DNA of 64,000 nt from CAZEQK01 sp964514395 (GTDB lineage Bacteria > Bacillota > Bacilli > Tepidibacillales > Tepidibacillaceae). Under the pieces are notes generated by a model, which worked only from the letters and a program-made list of their open reading frames with translations, was not told where the DNA came from and made no database searches. Location: contig CAZEQK010000002.1 in NCBI GenBank assembly GCA_964514395.1, positions 83,958 through 147,957 on the forward strand, in the 5' to 3' direction. Position numbers and translations under genes: made by a program. Of this stretch, positions 1 to 7,895 are shown piece by piece; the first letter of the stretch is position 1, and every line of letters begins with the position of its first letter.

Positions 1-1560
1 AGTGATAAGTTGATCATAAACTGCAACCTTTCCTGTATAGCTTTCAATGCCATCAATAAATGTTGGAACAATCAAATCACTCTGTTTGAAAAATACTTCT
101 GTTAATTCCAATCCTGCAGCAATCTTCTCTCCTGCTGATAATTGAATATAGTCTTTTCCATCCATTTGAATCATAAAGTCACTTACCCAATCATCATTTG
201 TTTTCACGTACTTAAAGAGTCTAATTGATAGCGTAGTGAATAATGATTGAACTTTCTCAGTTTGAATCTCCGCTTCTTTTGCTTTGAAAGCTTTGATTGC
301 ATCAAGAACAAAGATAGAATCATTTTTAGCTTTGAGATAATCTGTTTCTTGCTGTTTTGCTTCTTCCAATCTCTTAGCAATATGTTTGTAATCCTGATAT
401 GCATCATTTTTCTTCTCTAATGAGTTCCTATGCTCTATCAACTCTGTCACGGTGTAATTTAAGTCAGGTAGTGGTTCAAGCTTTTCAAGTTCCTCTCTTA
501 ATGTTTTGCGTTCTAGAATAAGAGGATTAGTTTTATCTGCTTGCTTTTTAATTGCAGCTTCTTTTAATTCAATTTCTTTAGATTTTGTTGCTTCAGCTGC
601 TAGTTTCCCTTCTGGAGTAAGCTCTTGATCACAAGCCTTGCAATGAGTTTCGATAGCTTCTAATTTGGCTATTTCAAGGTCTTTTTTAGCGTTTAGGTAT
701 ATTCCCTTCCCTTCTTCTATTCGAACGGTCAGAGCGTCGATTTTGACTTGCTTATCCCTGATTTCGTTAGCGCGGTCAGTAACATTTTTTTGCTCAGCGT
801 CATAGTTTTCAATTTTCTTCTGGAGAGCTTCAATTTCACTTTTAACAGCTGCTAAGGCATCCTCGCTTAGCTGTTCAACTTCTCCTAGTTCTTTTAGCTG
901 TCCAGTTAATGTTTTAACACTGCCTTGAGCCTGTATATGCCATTTGTCGTTCTTGTTCTTTAAATCAGTATGCAAAGCTTTTAGTTGATCAATATTATGC
1001 TTCTTTAATGCCTCATACAGCTTCTCAGCTTGAGGATTAAGCTTAATATCTTTTGTTTTTTGATCTACTGTAGTTCTGGACATTTCAGCAAATACTTCTG
1101 TAGAAGCTGGAGCTGTGACATATTTCATGAGCTGATCACGCTGTTTGTCCTTATGCTGAGTGAAAAAATAAGATGGATTGTAAAGCGATAAGAACATTTC
1201 TTTATCAAACCATGATGCTACAATCGCATCAAATTCAGTGGCCTTGATCGGAACATCGTTATGATAGAACTTGTTCTTTCCGCTCACTATCTCTCTTGCT
1301 AGAAGTTGTTGAGATCCATCGATATTGAGAAGCAACGAGCCATAAACTCTATCAAATTCATAATTACTAGGTGCTGGATCAAACTTTTTGCCTAGTAAAT
1401 CTAAACCATACAATATCCAAACTGGAGCAGTACCTATTGAAGTTTTACCAACTCCATTTTCACCAGTTAGCTTTGTTATATCTTTATATGAAACTTTTAA
1501 CTCTTTGTGATTTGTGAAATTTACTAGATTTAGTTCGATGAAACGAACTATTTTTGCCAT
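1..1560 (-). CDS. SMC/Rad50-type ATPase, partial (C-terminus outside window)
   Basis: About 520 codons are visible and the stop lies beyond position 1. Near residue 33 is a Walker A motif, GENGVGKTS. Long charged coiled coil follows, with a CKAC zinc-hook pair in the middle. An LSAGEK signature and a Walker B segment ending FIDGIES lie near the window edge. This order is that of SbcC/Rad50/RecN-like ATPases, which tether or process DNA ends. ATG 1560 has an AGGAGGAAAAG-type ribosome site. As a phage early gene it probably serves replication or recombination, perhaps with a nuclease encoded further left. It is overlapped by 77 bp by the small upstream gene. Confidence 0.85.
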   Translation of the reverse strand, partial: MAKIVRFIELNLVNFTNHKELKVSYKDITKLTGENGVGKTSIGTAPVWILYGLDLLGKKFDPAPSNYEFDRVYGSLLLNIDGSQQLLAREIVSGKNKFYHNDVPIKATEFDAIVASWFDKEMFLSLYNPSYFFTQHKDKQRDQLMKYVTAPASTEVFAEMSRTTVDQKTKDIKLNPQAEKLYEALKKHNIDQLKALHTDLKNKNDKWHIQAQGSVKTLTGQLKELGEVEQLSEDALAAVKSEIEALQKKIENYDAEQKNVTDRANEIRDKQVKIDALTVRIEEGKGIYLNAKKDLEIAKLEAIETHCKACDQELTPEGKLAAEATKSKEIELKEAAIKKQADKTNPLILERKTLREELEKLEPLPDLNYTVTELIEHRNSLEKKNDAYQDYKHIAKRLEEAKQQETDYLKAKNDSIFVLDAIKAFKAKEAEIQTEKVQSLFTTLSIRLFKYVKTNDDWVSDFMIQMDGKDYIQLSAGEKIAAGLELTEVFFKQSDLIVPTFIDGIESYTGKVAVYDQLIT

Positions 1561-1687
1561 TTCTTTTCCTCCTCTTCTTCTGCTTTTTGTGATATGGACA
1601 AATGTATTTCTTTGACTGATTGAACCTACTAACATGCCATACTAGCCCACATACTGTACATTTCTTGTATCTAGCGATAGAATTCAT
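1484..1687 (-). CDS. Small basic protein with Cys/His zinc-ribbon start
   Basis: 67 residues. The first 30 carry CTVCG and a YICPYH segment, a likely metal-binding knuckle, followed by a very basic K/R-rich tail. The ATG overlaps the end of the cell-wall hydrolase gene, and the 3' end overlaps the ATPase start in another frame. Such overlapping zinc-knuckle genes are common in phage early operons. No function is assigned. The overlap on both sides leaves some doubt that it is translated. Confidence 0.5.
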   Translation of the reverse strand: MNSIARYKKCTVCGLVWHVSRFNQSKKYICPYHKKQKKRRKRNGKNSSFHRTKSSKFHKSQRVKSFI

Positions 1688-2309
1688 GATTCCCAACCTT
1701 ATCAACATAGGTCAATGTTCTCATCCATGACCTGCCTTTTTCACTTGAATTAACAGGATTCATGAAATAAAGAGCATTTGTAATGCTACCATTTCGAATA
1801 ATATTATCTGCTGCAGAAACTGAATCTTTGCTTACTCTTACTTTGAAGAATCTACCATCTTGTATTGGAGTAAATTGACCTGGTTGATAGATTACACCAT
1901 GCACCGTATTAGCAAACTTATTTTCAACTCTGTTTATGACAACAGAAGCTACATCTAATTTTCCTTCAAATGGCTCCTTACTTGCTTCTGCTTCAATAAT
2001 TCGAGTTAAATCATGATAATCAACTGTGTTATGAATAAAATTCCATAATCTATCAATCTCTGAATCTCTCTTTTGTGTGATTTGTTCAAGTAACGTATTA
2101 TGAGCTTCATCTAACTTAATTTGCATTTTAAGTACCTCATTATGTGTTTCTAATAACGAAATTCGTGATTTTAACACAGTTATTTGCTCTTTAAGACTAC
2201 TAACATTTTGGTTATTCTTTTCTTTTTCAGCAAAAGCTAATGTTGCATGTATGTTAATTGAAATGATAAAAACCAATATCAAAACGAAAATAATAATTAT
2301 TCGCTTCAT
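1671..2309 (-). CDS. Membrane-anchored SleB/CwlJ-type cell wall hydrolase
   Basis: 212 residues. An N-terminal hydrophobic segment (about residues 3-27) is followed by a coiled coil (about 35-85) and then a Hydrolase_2 (SleB/CwlJ) domain beginning LTRIIEAEA and ending GNHEFYR. The family includes the lytic enzymes of spore cortex. Here it sits in the phage early operon, 9 kb from the real lysis cassette, so a role in lysis is doubtful. A role at the envelope during lysogeny or early infection is possible. The start overlaps the upstream small gene by 4 bp, implying translational coupling. Confidence 0.8.
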   Translation of the reverse strand: MKRIIIIFVLILVFIISINIHATLAFAEKEKNNQNVSSLKEQITVLKSRISLLETHNEVLKMQIKLDEAHNTLLEQITQKRDSEIDRLWNFIHNTVDYHDLTRIIEAEASKEPFEGKLDVASVVINRVENKFANTVHGVIYQPGQFTPIQDGRFFKVRVSKDSVSAADNIIRNGSITNALYFMNPVNSSEKGRSWMRTLTYVDKVGNHEFYR

Positions 2310-2467
2310 GAATGCACCCTCCTAATCTTGCGTTCTTTTCCACTTTTGCGATTCACAATATGTAACACCTCAGGGAGGTTTTTATTAACTAACCAGTTTT
2401 CAGGAACAAAACCTGCTTTTTTGATTTCGATCTTTTGTTTTTTAGTTGGAACTTTACCTTGCTTCAT
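2306..2467 (-). CDS. Small phage protein, DUF6906-like
   Basis: 53 residues beginning MKQGKVPTKKQK and containing GFVPENWLV and VNRKSGK. This matches the recalled pattern of the DUF6906 family of short phage proteins, whose function is unknown. ATG 2467 overlaps the stop of the upstream gene as ATGA. Its own end carries the AGGAGG site and overlaps the hydrolase start, so the three genes are translationally coupled. Confidence 0.8.
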   Translation of the reverse strand: MKQGKVPTKKQKIEIKKAGFVPENWLVNKNLPEVLHIVNRKSGKERKIRRVHS

Positions 2468-3066
2468 GATTGCTTGCTCTCTTCTAATAACTTGGCTTTA
2501 TCTTGCAAATTTTTAAGCATGTTAGGGATGTCAAGTCTTTTTATAATGTCTATTGATAGCTGATCTTTTAGATTTTGCTCCAGTGTTTTAATTATTGTTT
2601 CTTCCGCATCTTTTCTGGCAGTTTGAATTAAATTACTAACCTTCGAGGTCAACTCTTTTTCGAGATACTTATTGATGAAATATTCATTAATCGAAAGTTT
2701 CCTATCTCCGTTATATCTTGGTTCATTACCGTTTTCGTCAAGGGTTCTCTTGTTAAGATAAGTTTCATACCTCATGCCGATAAATTGACTTAAAGGGATG
2801 TACTCGACTTTAGAATCCCATGAACTTTTTTGATAAGGAATCTTCATATCTTCGAGTTTGTTTTTCAAAGTTTCTTCAAGAAAATTGTCAATGATCTTCT
2901 CTGCATTCTCTTGAATGATTCCACTTAAAGATTCTGTTATTTCTTTAGTTGCATCTGCTGTTATTTTGGTTCTAAGAGAAGAGATGATCTCTTCTTTTAA
3001 GACTTCATCGATATTTTCTTCTTCGTCTAACCAATCTAGTTCTACTTCGATATTAAATTTAGCCAT
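2464..3066 (-). CDS. Phage early protein, unknown, mostly helical
   Basis: 200 residues, acidic at the N-terminus (FNIEVELDWLDEEENIDEVL) and rich in long amphipathic helices. The middle has a more structured part (SQFIGMRYETYLNKRTLDEN). No catalytic motif or membrane segment is seen. It may be a structural or DNA-associated early protein, but nothing identifies it. It is followed by a 4-bp overlap with the next gene. Confidence 0.75.
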   Translation of the reverse strand: MAKFNIEVELDWLDEEENIDEVLKEEIISSLRTKITADATKEITESLSGIIQENAEKIIDNFLEETLKNKLEDMKIPYQKSSWDSKVEYIPLSQFIGMRYETYLNKRTLDENGNEPRYNGDRKLSINEYFINKYLEKELTSKVSNLIQTARKDAEETIIKTLEQNLKDQLSIDIIKRLDIPNMLKNLQDKAKLLEESKQS

Positions 3067-3172
3067 TAAAATCCCTCCAATTTATTAATTTGATTTAGAA
3101 GGGTTGCCATGATAAGATTTACGTGAATAAAGTATCTAGCAACCCTATTAATGATCTGTGTGCCAGCACAGG

Positions 3173-3400
3173 TCATTCTTCATCTTCAGCATCTTTGTAA
3201 CGAATTACTACTGGACAGTTTCTGATTTCGATGATAACTTCGTCTTTCTCATCAAAGACCCAAATGGTGCCGCTACTCTCAATGATGTCGGTAATTTTCT
3301 TTTTACCGTAGGATCCCCCAATCTTATAAAAGTCAGGACCTTCATTGTGAATAATTTCCACTGATTCAATTACCTTCTTTTTAAAAAGTCTCTTATCCAA
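3173..3400 (-). CDS. Small phage protein, unknown
   Basis: About 75 residues with a beta-rich middle (TIWVFDEKDEVIIEIRN) and an acidic end. I chose TTG 3400, which lies 8 nt after AGGAGG. The in-frame GTG at 3409 would sit inside the ribosome site. The upstream gene ends in that site. No family recognised. Confidence 0.65.
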   Translation of the reverse strand: MDKRLFKKKVIESVEIIHNEGPDFYKIGGSYGKKKITDIIESSGTIWVFDEKDEVIIEIRNCPVVIRYKDAEDEE

Positions 3401-3405
3401 CTCTT

Positions 3406-3594
3406 TCACCTCCTCTCAAGCCATTTCTTGCATTCATTGAATGTTTCAAACTCTTCTGCCCATGCGTCACCAGTAGAGTTGTCGATGCCGATATATAAAC
3501 CTGTTTTTGAATCTATGGTGTAGAAGATACCAAGCGGTTTGTATGTTTCAATAACCTTACTTGCTTCATGTTGAGAAATGTTTGTTATTATCAA
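3406..3594 (-). CDS. Small phage protein, unknown, TTG start
   Basis: 62 residues. The core LYIGIDNSTGDAWAEEF followed by a short helix ending WLERR is a pattern I recall in small uncharacterised phage proteins. TTG 3594 follows GGAGG at an 8-nt spacing. The nearby ATG (3600) runs straight into a stop and is not the start. Confidence 0.7.
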   Translation of the reverse strand: MIITNISQHEASKVIETYKPLGIFYTIDSKTGLYIGIDNSTGDAWAEEFETFNECKKWLERR

Positions 3595-3610
3595 TCACAT
3601 AACCTCCTTA

Positions 3611-3745
3611 CTAATCTGCTAACCATGGTTCCCATGTGCCTTTTTGATATTTCTTTACAAAATTTTTAAAAGTAATTTTGTAACGATTTTGGATGTCAAA
3701 ATAGATAAAATAAGTTCCAAGCTTGTCCAATGTTTCGTCAGACAT
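3611..3745 (-). CDS. 44-residue phage protein
   Basis: A short frame with a strong site (AGGAGAAGGACGATT before ATG). The protein is basic and aromatic, with FKNFVKKYQKGTWEPWL near the end. Its start overlaps the end of the 41-residue membrane gene. Function unknown. Confidence 0.65.
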   Translation of the reverse strand: MSDETLDKLGTYFIYFDIQNRYKITFKNFVKKYQKGTWEPWLAD

Positions 3746-3863
3746 AATCGTCCTTCTCCTGTTCTTTTTTATAAATACGATAGCTATAAATGACTCTGAG
3801 TATTACTGCAACGAACAATATAACTCCTATTGCTATCCATGTTGGTGAGTAAATAAGTAACAT
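3738..3863 (-). CDS. 41-residue single-span membrane peptide
   Basis: One hydrophobic helix (WIAIGVILFVAVILRVIY) followed by a charged tail. AAAGGAG precedes ATG 3863. It overlaps the next gene by 8 bp. Small early membrane peptides of this kind may affect the host envelope or superinfection, but nothing here decides. Confidence 0.6.
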   Translation of the reverse strand: MLLIYSPTWIAIGVILFVAVILRVIYSYRIYKKEQEKDDYV

Positions 3864-3865
3864 AT

Positions 3866-3961
3866 CTAAGCTCCTTTCCGAATATATTTCAATATGAGAT
3901 ATAGCCTGTCCAAGTCTTCAAGATTGGTTTCAGATAGGGCTTGAAGAAGCATGTTAGTCAT
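3866..3961 (-). CDS. 31-residue helical peptide
   Basis: The ATG overlaps the upstream stop as ATGA, so it is probably made by coupled translation. The sequence is one amphipathic helix (LLQALSETNLEDLDRLYLIL). Short helical peptides of this sort occur in many Bacillus phages. Function unknown. Confidence 0.5.
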   Translation of the reverse strand: MTNMLLQALSETNLEDLDRLYLILKYIRKGA

Positions 3962-4497
3962 CGCTTTCCCAATTCCCTAGGTTCTATTGCCGTGTAACCG
4001 ATAGTGCCGTCTTCATCAGCATATATATCAGCTATTCCATAACCGAGATATATATAGTTCCATAGTTCCCCTACAGAATTTTTCAGTTTTTCTGGAGCTT
4101 CACCAATATGGATAACGTGATATGATTCTTCGTTATCGTTATAGTTGTTCGCTTCCTCAATACCCTCTGGCGGAATTGCTCCACTATTGAACCAAACAGC
4201 ATAATTTTCACTAACAACAGCAATACTAATTTGAACATCACTCACATGTTTCGAATAAGAATGGATTCCTACTTCGAAAGTAAATCCTGCTTCTCCAAGA
4301 TTAACAATCAAAGCATCTCCTCCACCTTCACCTTCGAAATATTCAACTGATACAGGAGCATCAGTTATGCCAAGTATTGGATTAGCAGATCCTTCAACTT
4401 GCATTTCCAAACTGCATGTAACTCCGTATTTCTTCATTAACTCGAATAGATGCATTACCTCTCCTTCGTTAGATTCAAACATTTTAATTGTTGTCAT
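3958..4497 (-). CDS. Phage protein, unknown, acidic beta-rich
   Basis: 179 residues, strongly acidic, with repeated beta-strand patterns and a GEGGGD turn. No motif or membrane segment is recognised. ATG 4497 has AAAGGGAGG upstream. It is the first gene after a hairpin-bearing gap downstream of the Rha gene, so its expression may differ from that of Rha. Confidence 0.7.
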   Translation of the reverse strand: MTTIKMFESNEGEVMHLFELMKKYGVTCSLEMQVEGSANPILGITDAPVSVEYFEGEGGGDALIVNLGEAGFTFEVGIHSYSKHVSDVQISIAVVSENYAVWFNSGAIPPEGIEEANNYNDNEESYHVIHIGEAPEKLKNSVGELWNYIYLGYGIADIYADEDGTIGYTAIEPRELGKR

Positions 4498-4534
4498 TTT
4501 TATACCTCCCTTTCAATTTTTTTAATAAGATAAA

Positions 4535-4590
4535 CTGAGTTTCTCTAAGAAACTTAGTGTAATTGGCATTTAACTACCTCAAAATTGAGG
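4535..4590 (-). terminator. Two hairpins between the Rha gene and the rest of the early operon
   Basis: An inverted repeat at 4535-4544/4548-4557 (9 of 10 paired, 3-nt loop) and a second at 4577-4582/4585-4590 lie in the 136-bp gap. Neither has a long U-run, so they may attenuate or process the transcript rather than end it. Confidence 0.4.
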
Positions 4591-4633
4591 GCGTTTAGCT
4601 AAATCCATTTCTTCACTCACTTTGTGGGGGCAA

Positions 4634-5323
4634 TTACTCACTCAATGACTTCGCCAATCTAATTCCTGGAACCAATAAGTTTAATTCCTCGACAATATCA
4701 ATTTTTCTAACATTTTTATTTTCAGCTCTTTTTTGAATGTTCAAATGATGTTGAGCGTTCAAAAGGTTATAAACATTGTTGTAAGCTGTGTCAAAATTGC
4801 CTATATTAGCTTTAACCTTGTATGCTCTCACTGCATCATTAAACTGCTTTCGAAGAGGTTCGTTAATATCTACCAATCCCTGCTTGATGTCAGTTATTTC
4901 TGTATGAGCTGTAGCAAGTTCAGTTTTTGTTGATTCTAGTTGTTGACGAATCTCTTTCATAGATTGGGCTTGCATAATGATTAAATCTTCGATTGATTGA
5001 GGTTGTAGTTTCTTTTCCATTTCCTCAAATTTAGTAACATATGTCGCTGTGAATAGAATGCCTTTTTCGCCTGTCATTTTGTTTGCTACCATGTCACAAC
5101 CTTTTCTTGTTAGAAAATAATGCGGTCTAGGTTTACTTTGGGTATCGTTATAGTAACTTTCAATAAAGAAATCAGCCAAAGCGAAATTGCTTTTACCTAA
5201 TGTTTCCATGTATTTTCGGATGTCTCTTAATAAATCAGCGTGGTTTTTCTCCACCATTTCTGCAATCTCTCTGCTATCTACAAGTAACTTTCCATTTTGA
5301 TTAAAAATTTGTAAATTACTCAA
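4634..5323 (-). CDS. Rha-family phage antirepressor/regulator
   Basis: 229 residues. The N-terminal ~110 match the pRha pattern: VDSREIAEMVEKNHADLLRDI, then a SYYNDTQSKPRPHYFLTRKG segment. The rest is coiled coil with a basic C-terminal domain like those of KilA/ANT-type antirepressors. These proteins interfere with lysogenic repression or bind DNA at the early-late switch. TTG 5323 follows GAGGTGATATT. It lies directly downstream of the Cro-like gene. Confidence 0.85.
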   Translation of the reverse strand: MSNLQIFNQNGKLLVDSREIAEMVEKNHADLLRDIRKYMETLGKSNFALADFFIESYYNDTQSKPRPHYFLTRKGCDMVANKMTGEKGILFTATYVTKFEEMEKKLQPQSIEDLIIMQAQSMKEIRQQLESTKTELATAHTEITDIKQGLVDINEPLRKQFNDAVRAYKVKANIGNFDTAYNNVYNLLNAQHHLNIQKRAENKNVRKIDIVEELNLLVPGIRLAKSLSE

Positions 5324-5346
5324 AATATCACCTCATATTTTTCTCT

Positions 5347-5610
5347 TTAAATGCGTTCACCTTCCTCTTGATAATCAGATTCTCTATTTAACTTTTTATT
5401 GTGTTCGATAAAATCGGATTCTACCCCAAAAAAAATATTATCTATATCTACGTTATAAATTCGAAGTAAATTAAACATTAAATCTCTAGGAATATCTGTT
5501 GAATCTTTTTCATATCTACTAATAGTATCAATAGATTTGTTTACTAAGTTAGCGACATCTCTTAAAGTGTATCCTTTATTAACCCTGGCTGCTCTTAAAG
5601 TTATAATCAT
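5347..5610 (-). CDS. XRE-family regulator, Cro-like
   Basis: 87 residues. A helix-turn-helix spans residues 5-60 (YTLRDVANLVNKSIDTISRYE), with a charged tail. It is the first gene of the leftward early operon and is divergent from the repressor, the usual Cro position. It is read from a consensus promoter carrying an operator. A third operator copy lies inside its own coding sequence at 5404-5419. ATG 5610 has an AGGAGG site. Confidence 0.85.
   Translation of the reverse strand: MIITLRAARVNKGYTLRDVANLVNKSIDTISRYEKDSTDIPRDLMFNLLRIYNVDIDNIFFGVESDFIEHNKKLNRESDYQEEGERI
5404..5419. promoter_or_regulatory. Operator copy inside the Cro-like gene
   Basis: The sequence TTCGATAAAATCGGAT matches the two intergenic operators (CGATAAAATCG core). 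An intragenic third site would let the repressor loop or block elongation. Confidence 0.6.
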
Positions 5611-5657
5611 GTAAATTCACCTCCTATTCTGTCGTTTGCTGTCGCCTTTTGTACATG

Positions 5658-5686
5658 ATTATAATCCGATAAAATCGAATTGTCAA
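5658..5686 (-). promoter_or_regulatory. Early leftward promoter with operator in the spacer
   Basis: On the minus strand TTGACA (5686-5681) and TATAAT (5663-5658) are separated by exactly 17 bp. That spacer holds the near-palindrome TCCGATAAAATCGAAT (5665-5680). This is a full sigma-A consensus promoter that a bound repressor would cover. Confidence 0.85.
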
Positions 5687-5735
5687 TTATTATTACGAAA
5701 TTTGTGGTTTTTTTCTTCTATATTAATATTTTATT

Positions 5736-5752
5736 TGGTAAAATCGGAATTA
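5736..5752. promoter_or_regulatory. Second operator, next to the repressor start
   Basis: TGGTAAAATCGGAAT repeats the right half of the operator 70 bp further on, just before the repressor ribosome site. It is suited to autoregulation. TATAAG (5751-5756) beside it may be the repressor -10. Confidence 0.6.
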
Positions 5753-5782
5753 TAAGATAAAAATATTACGGAGGTGGTAGTT

Positions 5783-6172
5783 ATGGCAAGGAAAAAGTAT
5801 ACCGAAGTAGAACATAAGATAATGAAAAACGTGGCAGACAATTTAAAAAAATTTTTAAAAAACAAAAATATGTCACAAAAAGAATTAGCTGAATTAACTG
5901 AACTAGCGACAAGCACTATATCAGATTATATCAATGCTAAAACATTAATCTCTCCTGGTAATCTTCAATTGATAGCAGACGTTTTAAATGTACCTAAAAG
6001 TTCTATCGATTCATCATTATCTCAAAATAATCATGACAATCTAAATGAATTTGACGAGGATACAAGAGCTCTAGCAAGAGACATTAAAAGCTTAGATAGG
6101 AATTCGCAGGATGTTTTAAAATCGTTAATAAAAACAATGAAACAACGTGGAAAAGAGGCTTCCGAGGAATAA
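5783..6172 (+). CDS. CI-like phage repressor (XRE family)
   Basis: 129 residues. Basic N-terminus, then a helix-turn-helix (MSQKELAELTELATSTISDYI) in the first 70 residues, then a helical acidic tail. There is no LexA-type self-cleavage domain, which agrees with the ImmA protease encoded 2 bp downstream. ATG 5783 is 8 nt after GGAGG. An in-frame GTG at 5774 would lie inside the ribosome site. It is divergent from the Cro-like gene across the operator region. Confidence 0.9.
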   Translation: MARKKYTEVEHKIMKNVADNLKKFLKNKNMSQKELAELTELATSTISDYINAKTLISPGNLQLIADVLNVPKSSIDSSLSQNNHDNLNEFDEDTRALARDIKSLDRNSQDVLKSLIKTMKQRGKEASEE

Positions 6173-6174
6173 AT

Positions 6175-7308
6175 ATGGGAAATCTACCTCAGAGAACTAG
6201 ATACAAAAAAGTAATGAAGTTTGTCTATGATTTTTTCTATAAAGAGGATATTGATTTCTTCCCCATCAAACCATTAGAAATTATTAGGAAAAATAAATGG
6301 GGATTAATTTCATATTCAGAACTTGCTAAAGAACATAATAAGTCAATAGAAGAGATAGTTGATGCATTTCAAAGTGAAGATGGCTATACCATTTATAATG
6401 AAAATTACATTATTGCTTATAATGATACAGTTAAAGTTCCTAATCGAATTCGTTTTACCTTAATGCATGAAATAGGACATGTCTACTTAAATCATTTAAT
6501 AGATTTCGATGAGACGATTTTAAGAAGAAGTACTCTAACTATGGAAGATTATAAAATTTTAGAACGAGAGGCGAATGCCTTTGCTCGAAATGTTTTAGCA
6601 CCTGCTGCAATAGTGAACGAAATAAAAAAAGAAAGCAGAAATAATATTACAACTGGTAACTTGATTTCATATTTCCAAATAACTAAAGCTGCTGCTGAAA
6701 CACGGTTTAAAATTTTAGATTGGGATATAGATAAATCATATAATTTTTCAGAACCAATTATACATAAATTTAAAAATTTCATATCTGCTACATTATACGG
6801 AAAAAGTTGTACAAATTGCGGAAATTACTTTTCTATTAAAAATTCTAAGTTTTGTCCTGTGTGTTCTAATAATAAACTTATAAAAAAAATAAGGAGATCG
6901 AAAAAAGTGAAATATAAGGCAATTAAAATAGATGATAATTATAGAACTATTGAATGTCCAATCTGTAAAAATGAAAATATAGTTGGTGATTATTGCCAGA
7001 TATGTGGGACATATTTAATCAATAAGTGTACTGGATTTTCTATTAATGATGAAGGGATTTATAATGGCCCTTGGCATGAACAATTCAGAGATAGTTGTGG
7101 GGAGTATCTTAATGGTGATGCAAGATTTTGTGTTAATTGTGGATCTACATCAACCTTTTATGAATCAGGTTTATTAAAAAAATGGGAAGATTCTCAGGAC
7201 GATGCTGAGTTGAAAGAAAATAATGATAAACGTAATCTTAAGGTAGTTAATGGCACTGATCCTTTTGCCGATCCATTAGAAACAACAGATGATGATCTTC
7301 CGTTCTGA
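6175..7308 (+). CDS. ImmA/IrrE metalloprotease with zinc ribbons and an SSB-like C-terminal tail
   Basis: 377 residues. The ImmA core (about 1-190) has HEIGH at 98-102 and a downstream EREANAFA glutamate motif. Such proteases cleave the adjacent ImmR/CI-type repressor to induce excision. The usual family length is about 170-200. The extension holds cysteine pairs at 212/215, 227/230, 261/264 and 274/277 and more at 308-322, consistent with tandem zinc ribbons. It ends DPFADPLETTDDDLPF (362-377), very like the acidic tip of bacterial SSB. That tip is the docking peptide for RecQ, RecO, RecG and PriA. Inference: the tail may couple induction to repair proteins. It is coupled to the repressor (2-bp gap) and followed by a terminator. 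Confidence 0.9.
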   Translation: MGNLPQRTRYKKVMKFVYDFFYKEDIDFFPIKPLEIIRKNKWGLISYSELAKEHNKSIEEIVDAFQSEDGYTIYNENYIIAYNDTVKVPNRIRFTLMHEIGHVYLNHLIDFDETILRRSTLTMEDYKILEREANAFARNVLAPAAIVNEIKKESRNNITTGNLISYFQITKAAAETRFKILDWDIDKSYNFSEPIIHKFKNFISATLYGKSCTNCGNYFSIKNSKFCPVCSNNKLIKKIRRSKKVKYKAIKIDDNYRTIECPICKNENIVGDYCQICGTYLINKCTGFSINDEGIYNGPWHEQFRDSCGEYLNGDARFCVNCGSTSTFYESGLLKKWEDSQDDAELKENNDKRNLKVVNGTDPFADPLETTDDDLPF

Positions 7309-7338
7309 CCATATCCAAAAAGGATAGGTCTTTTTTTT
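7307..7338 (+). terminator. Terminator after immA
   Basis: A GACC-ATCC stem around an AAAAA loop is followed by eight T residues. Confidence 0.8.
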
Positions 7339-7353
7339 GTTCTAAAAGGACGA

Positions 7354-7389
7354 GTTACAGCGTAACTTGTTACAGTAACAAAGTTACAG
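7354..7389. promoter_or_regulatory. GTTACAG iterons and palindrome
   Basis: GTTACAG occurs at 7354, 7369 and 7383, with spacings of 15 and 14 bp. The middle copy forms a perfect 15-bp palindrome TTGTTACAGTAACAA (7367-7381). The cluster lies just upstream of a possible ribbon-helix-helix gene and is a likely operator. Confidence 0.65.
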
Positions 7390-7416
7390 TGTTAAGGACT
7401 TAGAGGGGGTAATTTG

Positions 7417-7728
7417 ATGAAAATTGAAGTTGGGAGAAGAGAGTTTGAGCTAAATCCGAAAGAACCTTTTATTAATTTCAGGACCAAAAAATTTCGCTCT
7501 GATAAAAAAATCAGAGTTAATCCATCTTTAGATCAAAAAACTCATGATTTGTTAAATAAAGTAGCAAAGGCTTGTGATATAACTAAGACAACTTTAGCTG
7601 GGCAGATTATTACAATCATGATCAGTAATCCAGACTTCATAAATTACATTCAGAATAAATATGAAGTACCTAGAGATGAAAGAATAATTCCAATAATTAC
7701 TCGTAATAGAATCGAATTTAAAAATTAA
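7417..7728 (+). CDS. Possible ribbon-helix-helix DNA-binding protein
   Basis: 103 residues. A beta segment (KKIRVNPSL) followed by two helices (DQKTHDLLNKVAKACDITKT and TLAGQIITIMI) fits an RHH/CopG-like fold. Flanking parts are charged and without motif. ATG 7417 follows GAGGGGG at a normal spacing. The GTTACAG iterons immediately upstream suit an autoregulating RHH protein. The gene stands alone within the lysogeny region, so it may regulate accessory genes. It is a tentative assignment. Confidence 0.6.
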   Translation: MKIEVGRREFELNPKEPFINFRTKKFRSDKKIRVNPSLDQKTHDLLNKVAKACDITKTTLAGQIITIMISNPDFINYIQNKYEVPRDERIIPIITRNRIEFKN

Positions 7729-7895
7729 ATTATAAATAATGACATGGTTAGAAATATGCAAATACAAATGAAAATTGCTATAAAAAATATAAAATTCACT
7801 TTTCCTACTTCAATTTAGTTAATAATAAAAAAAGGAATATTTACCAAAGTGTAGAATAACACAATTATAAATTAATTAAGAGAGGGAATGTTAAT

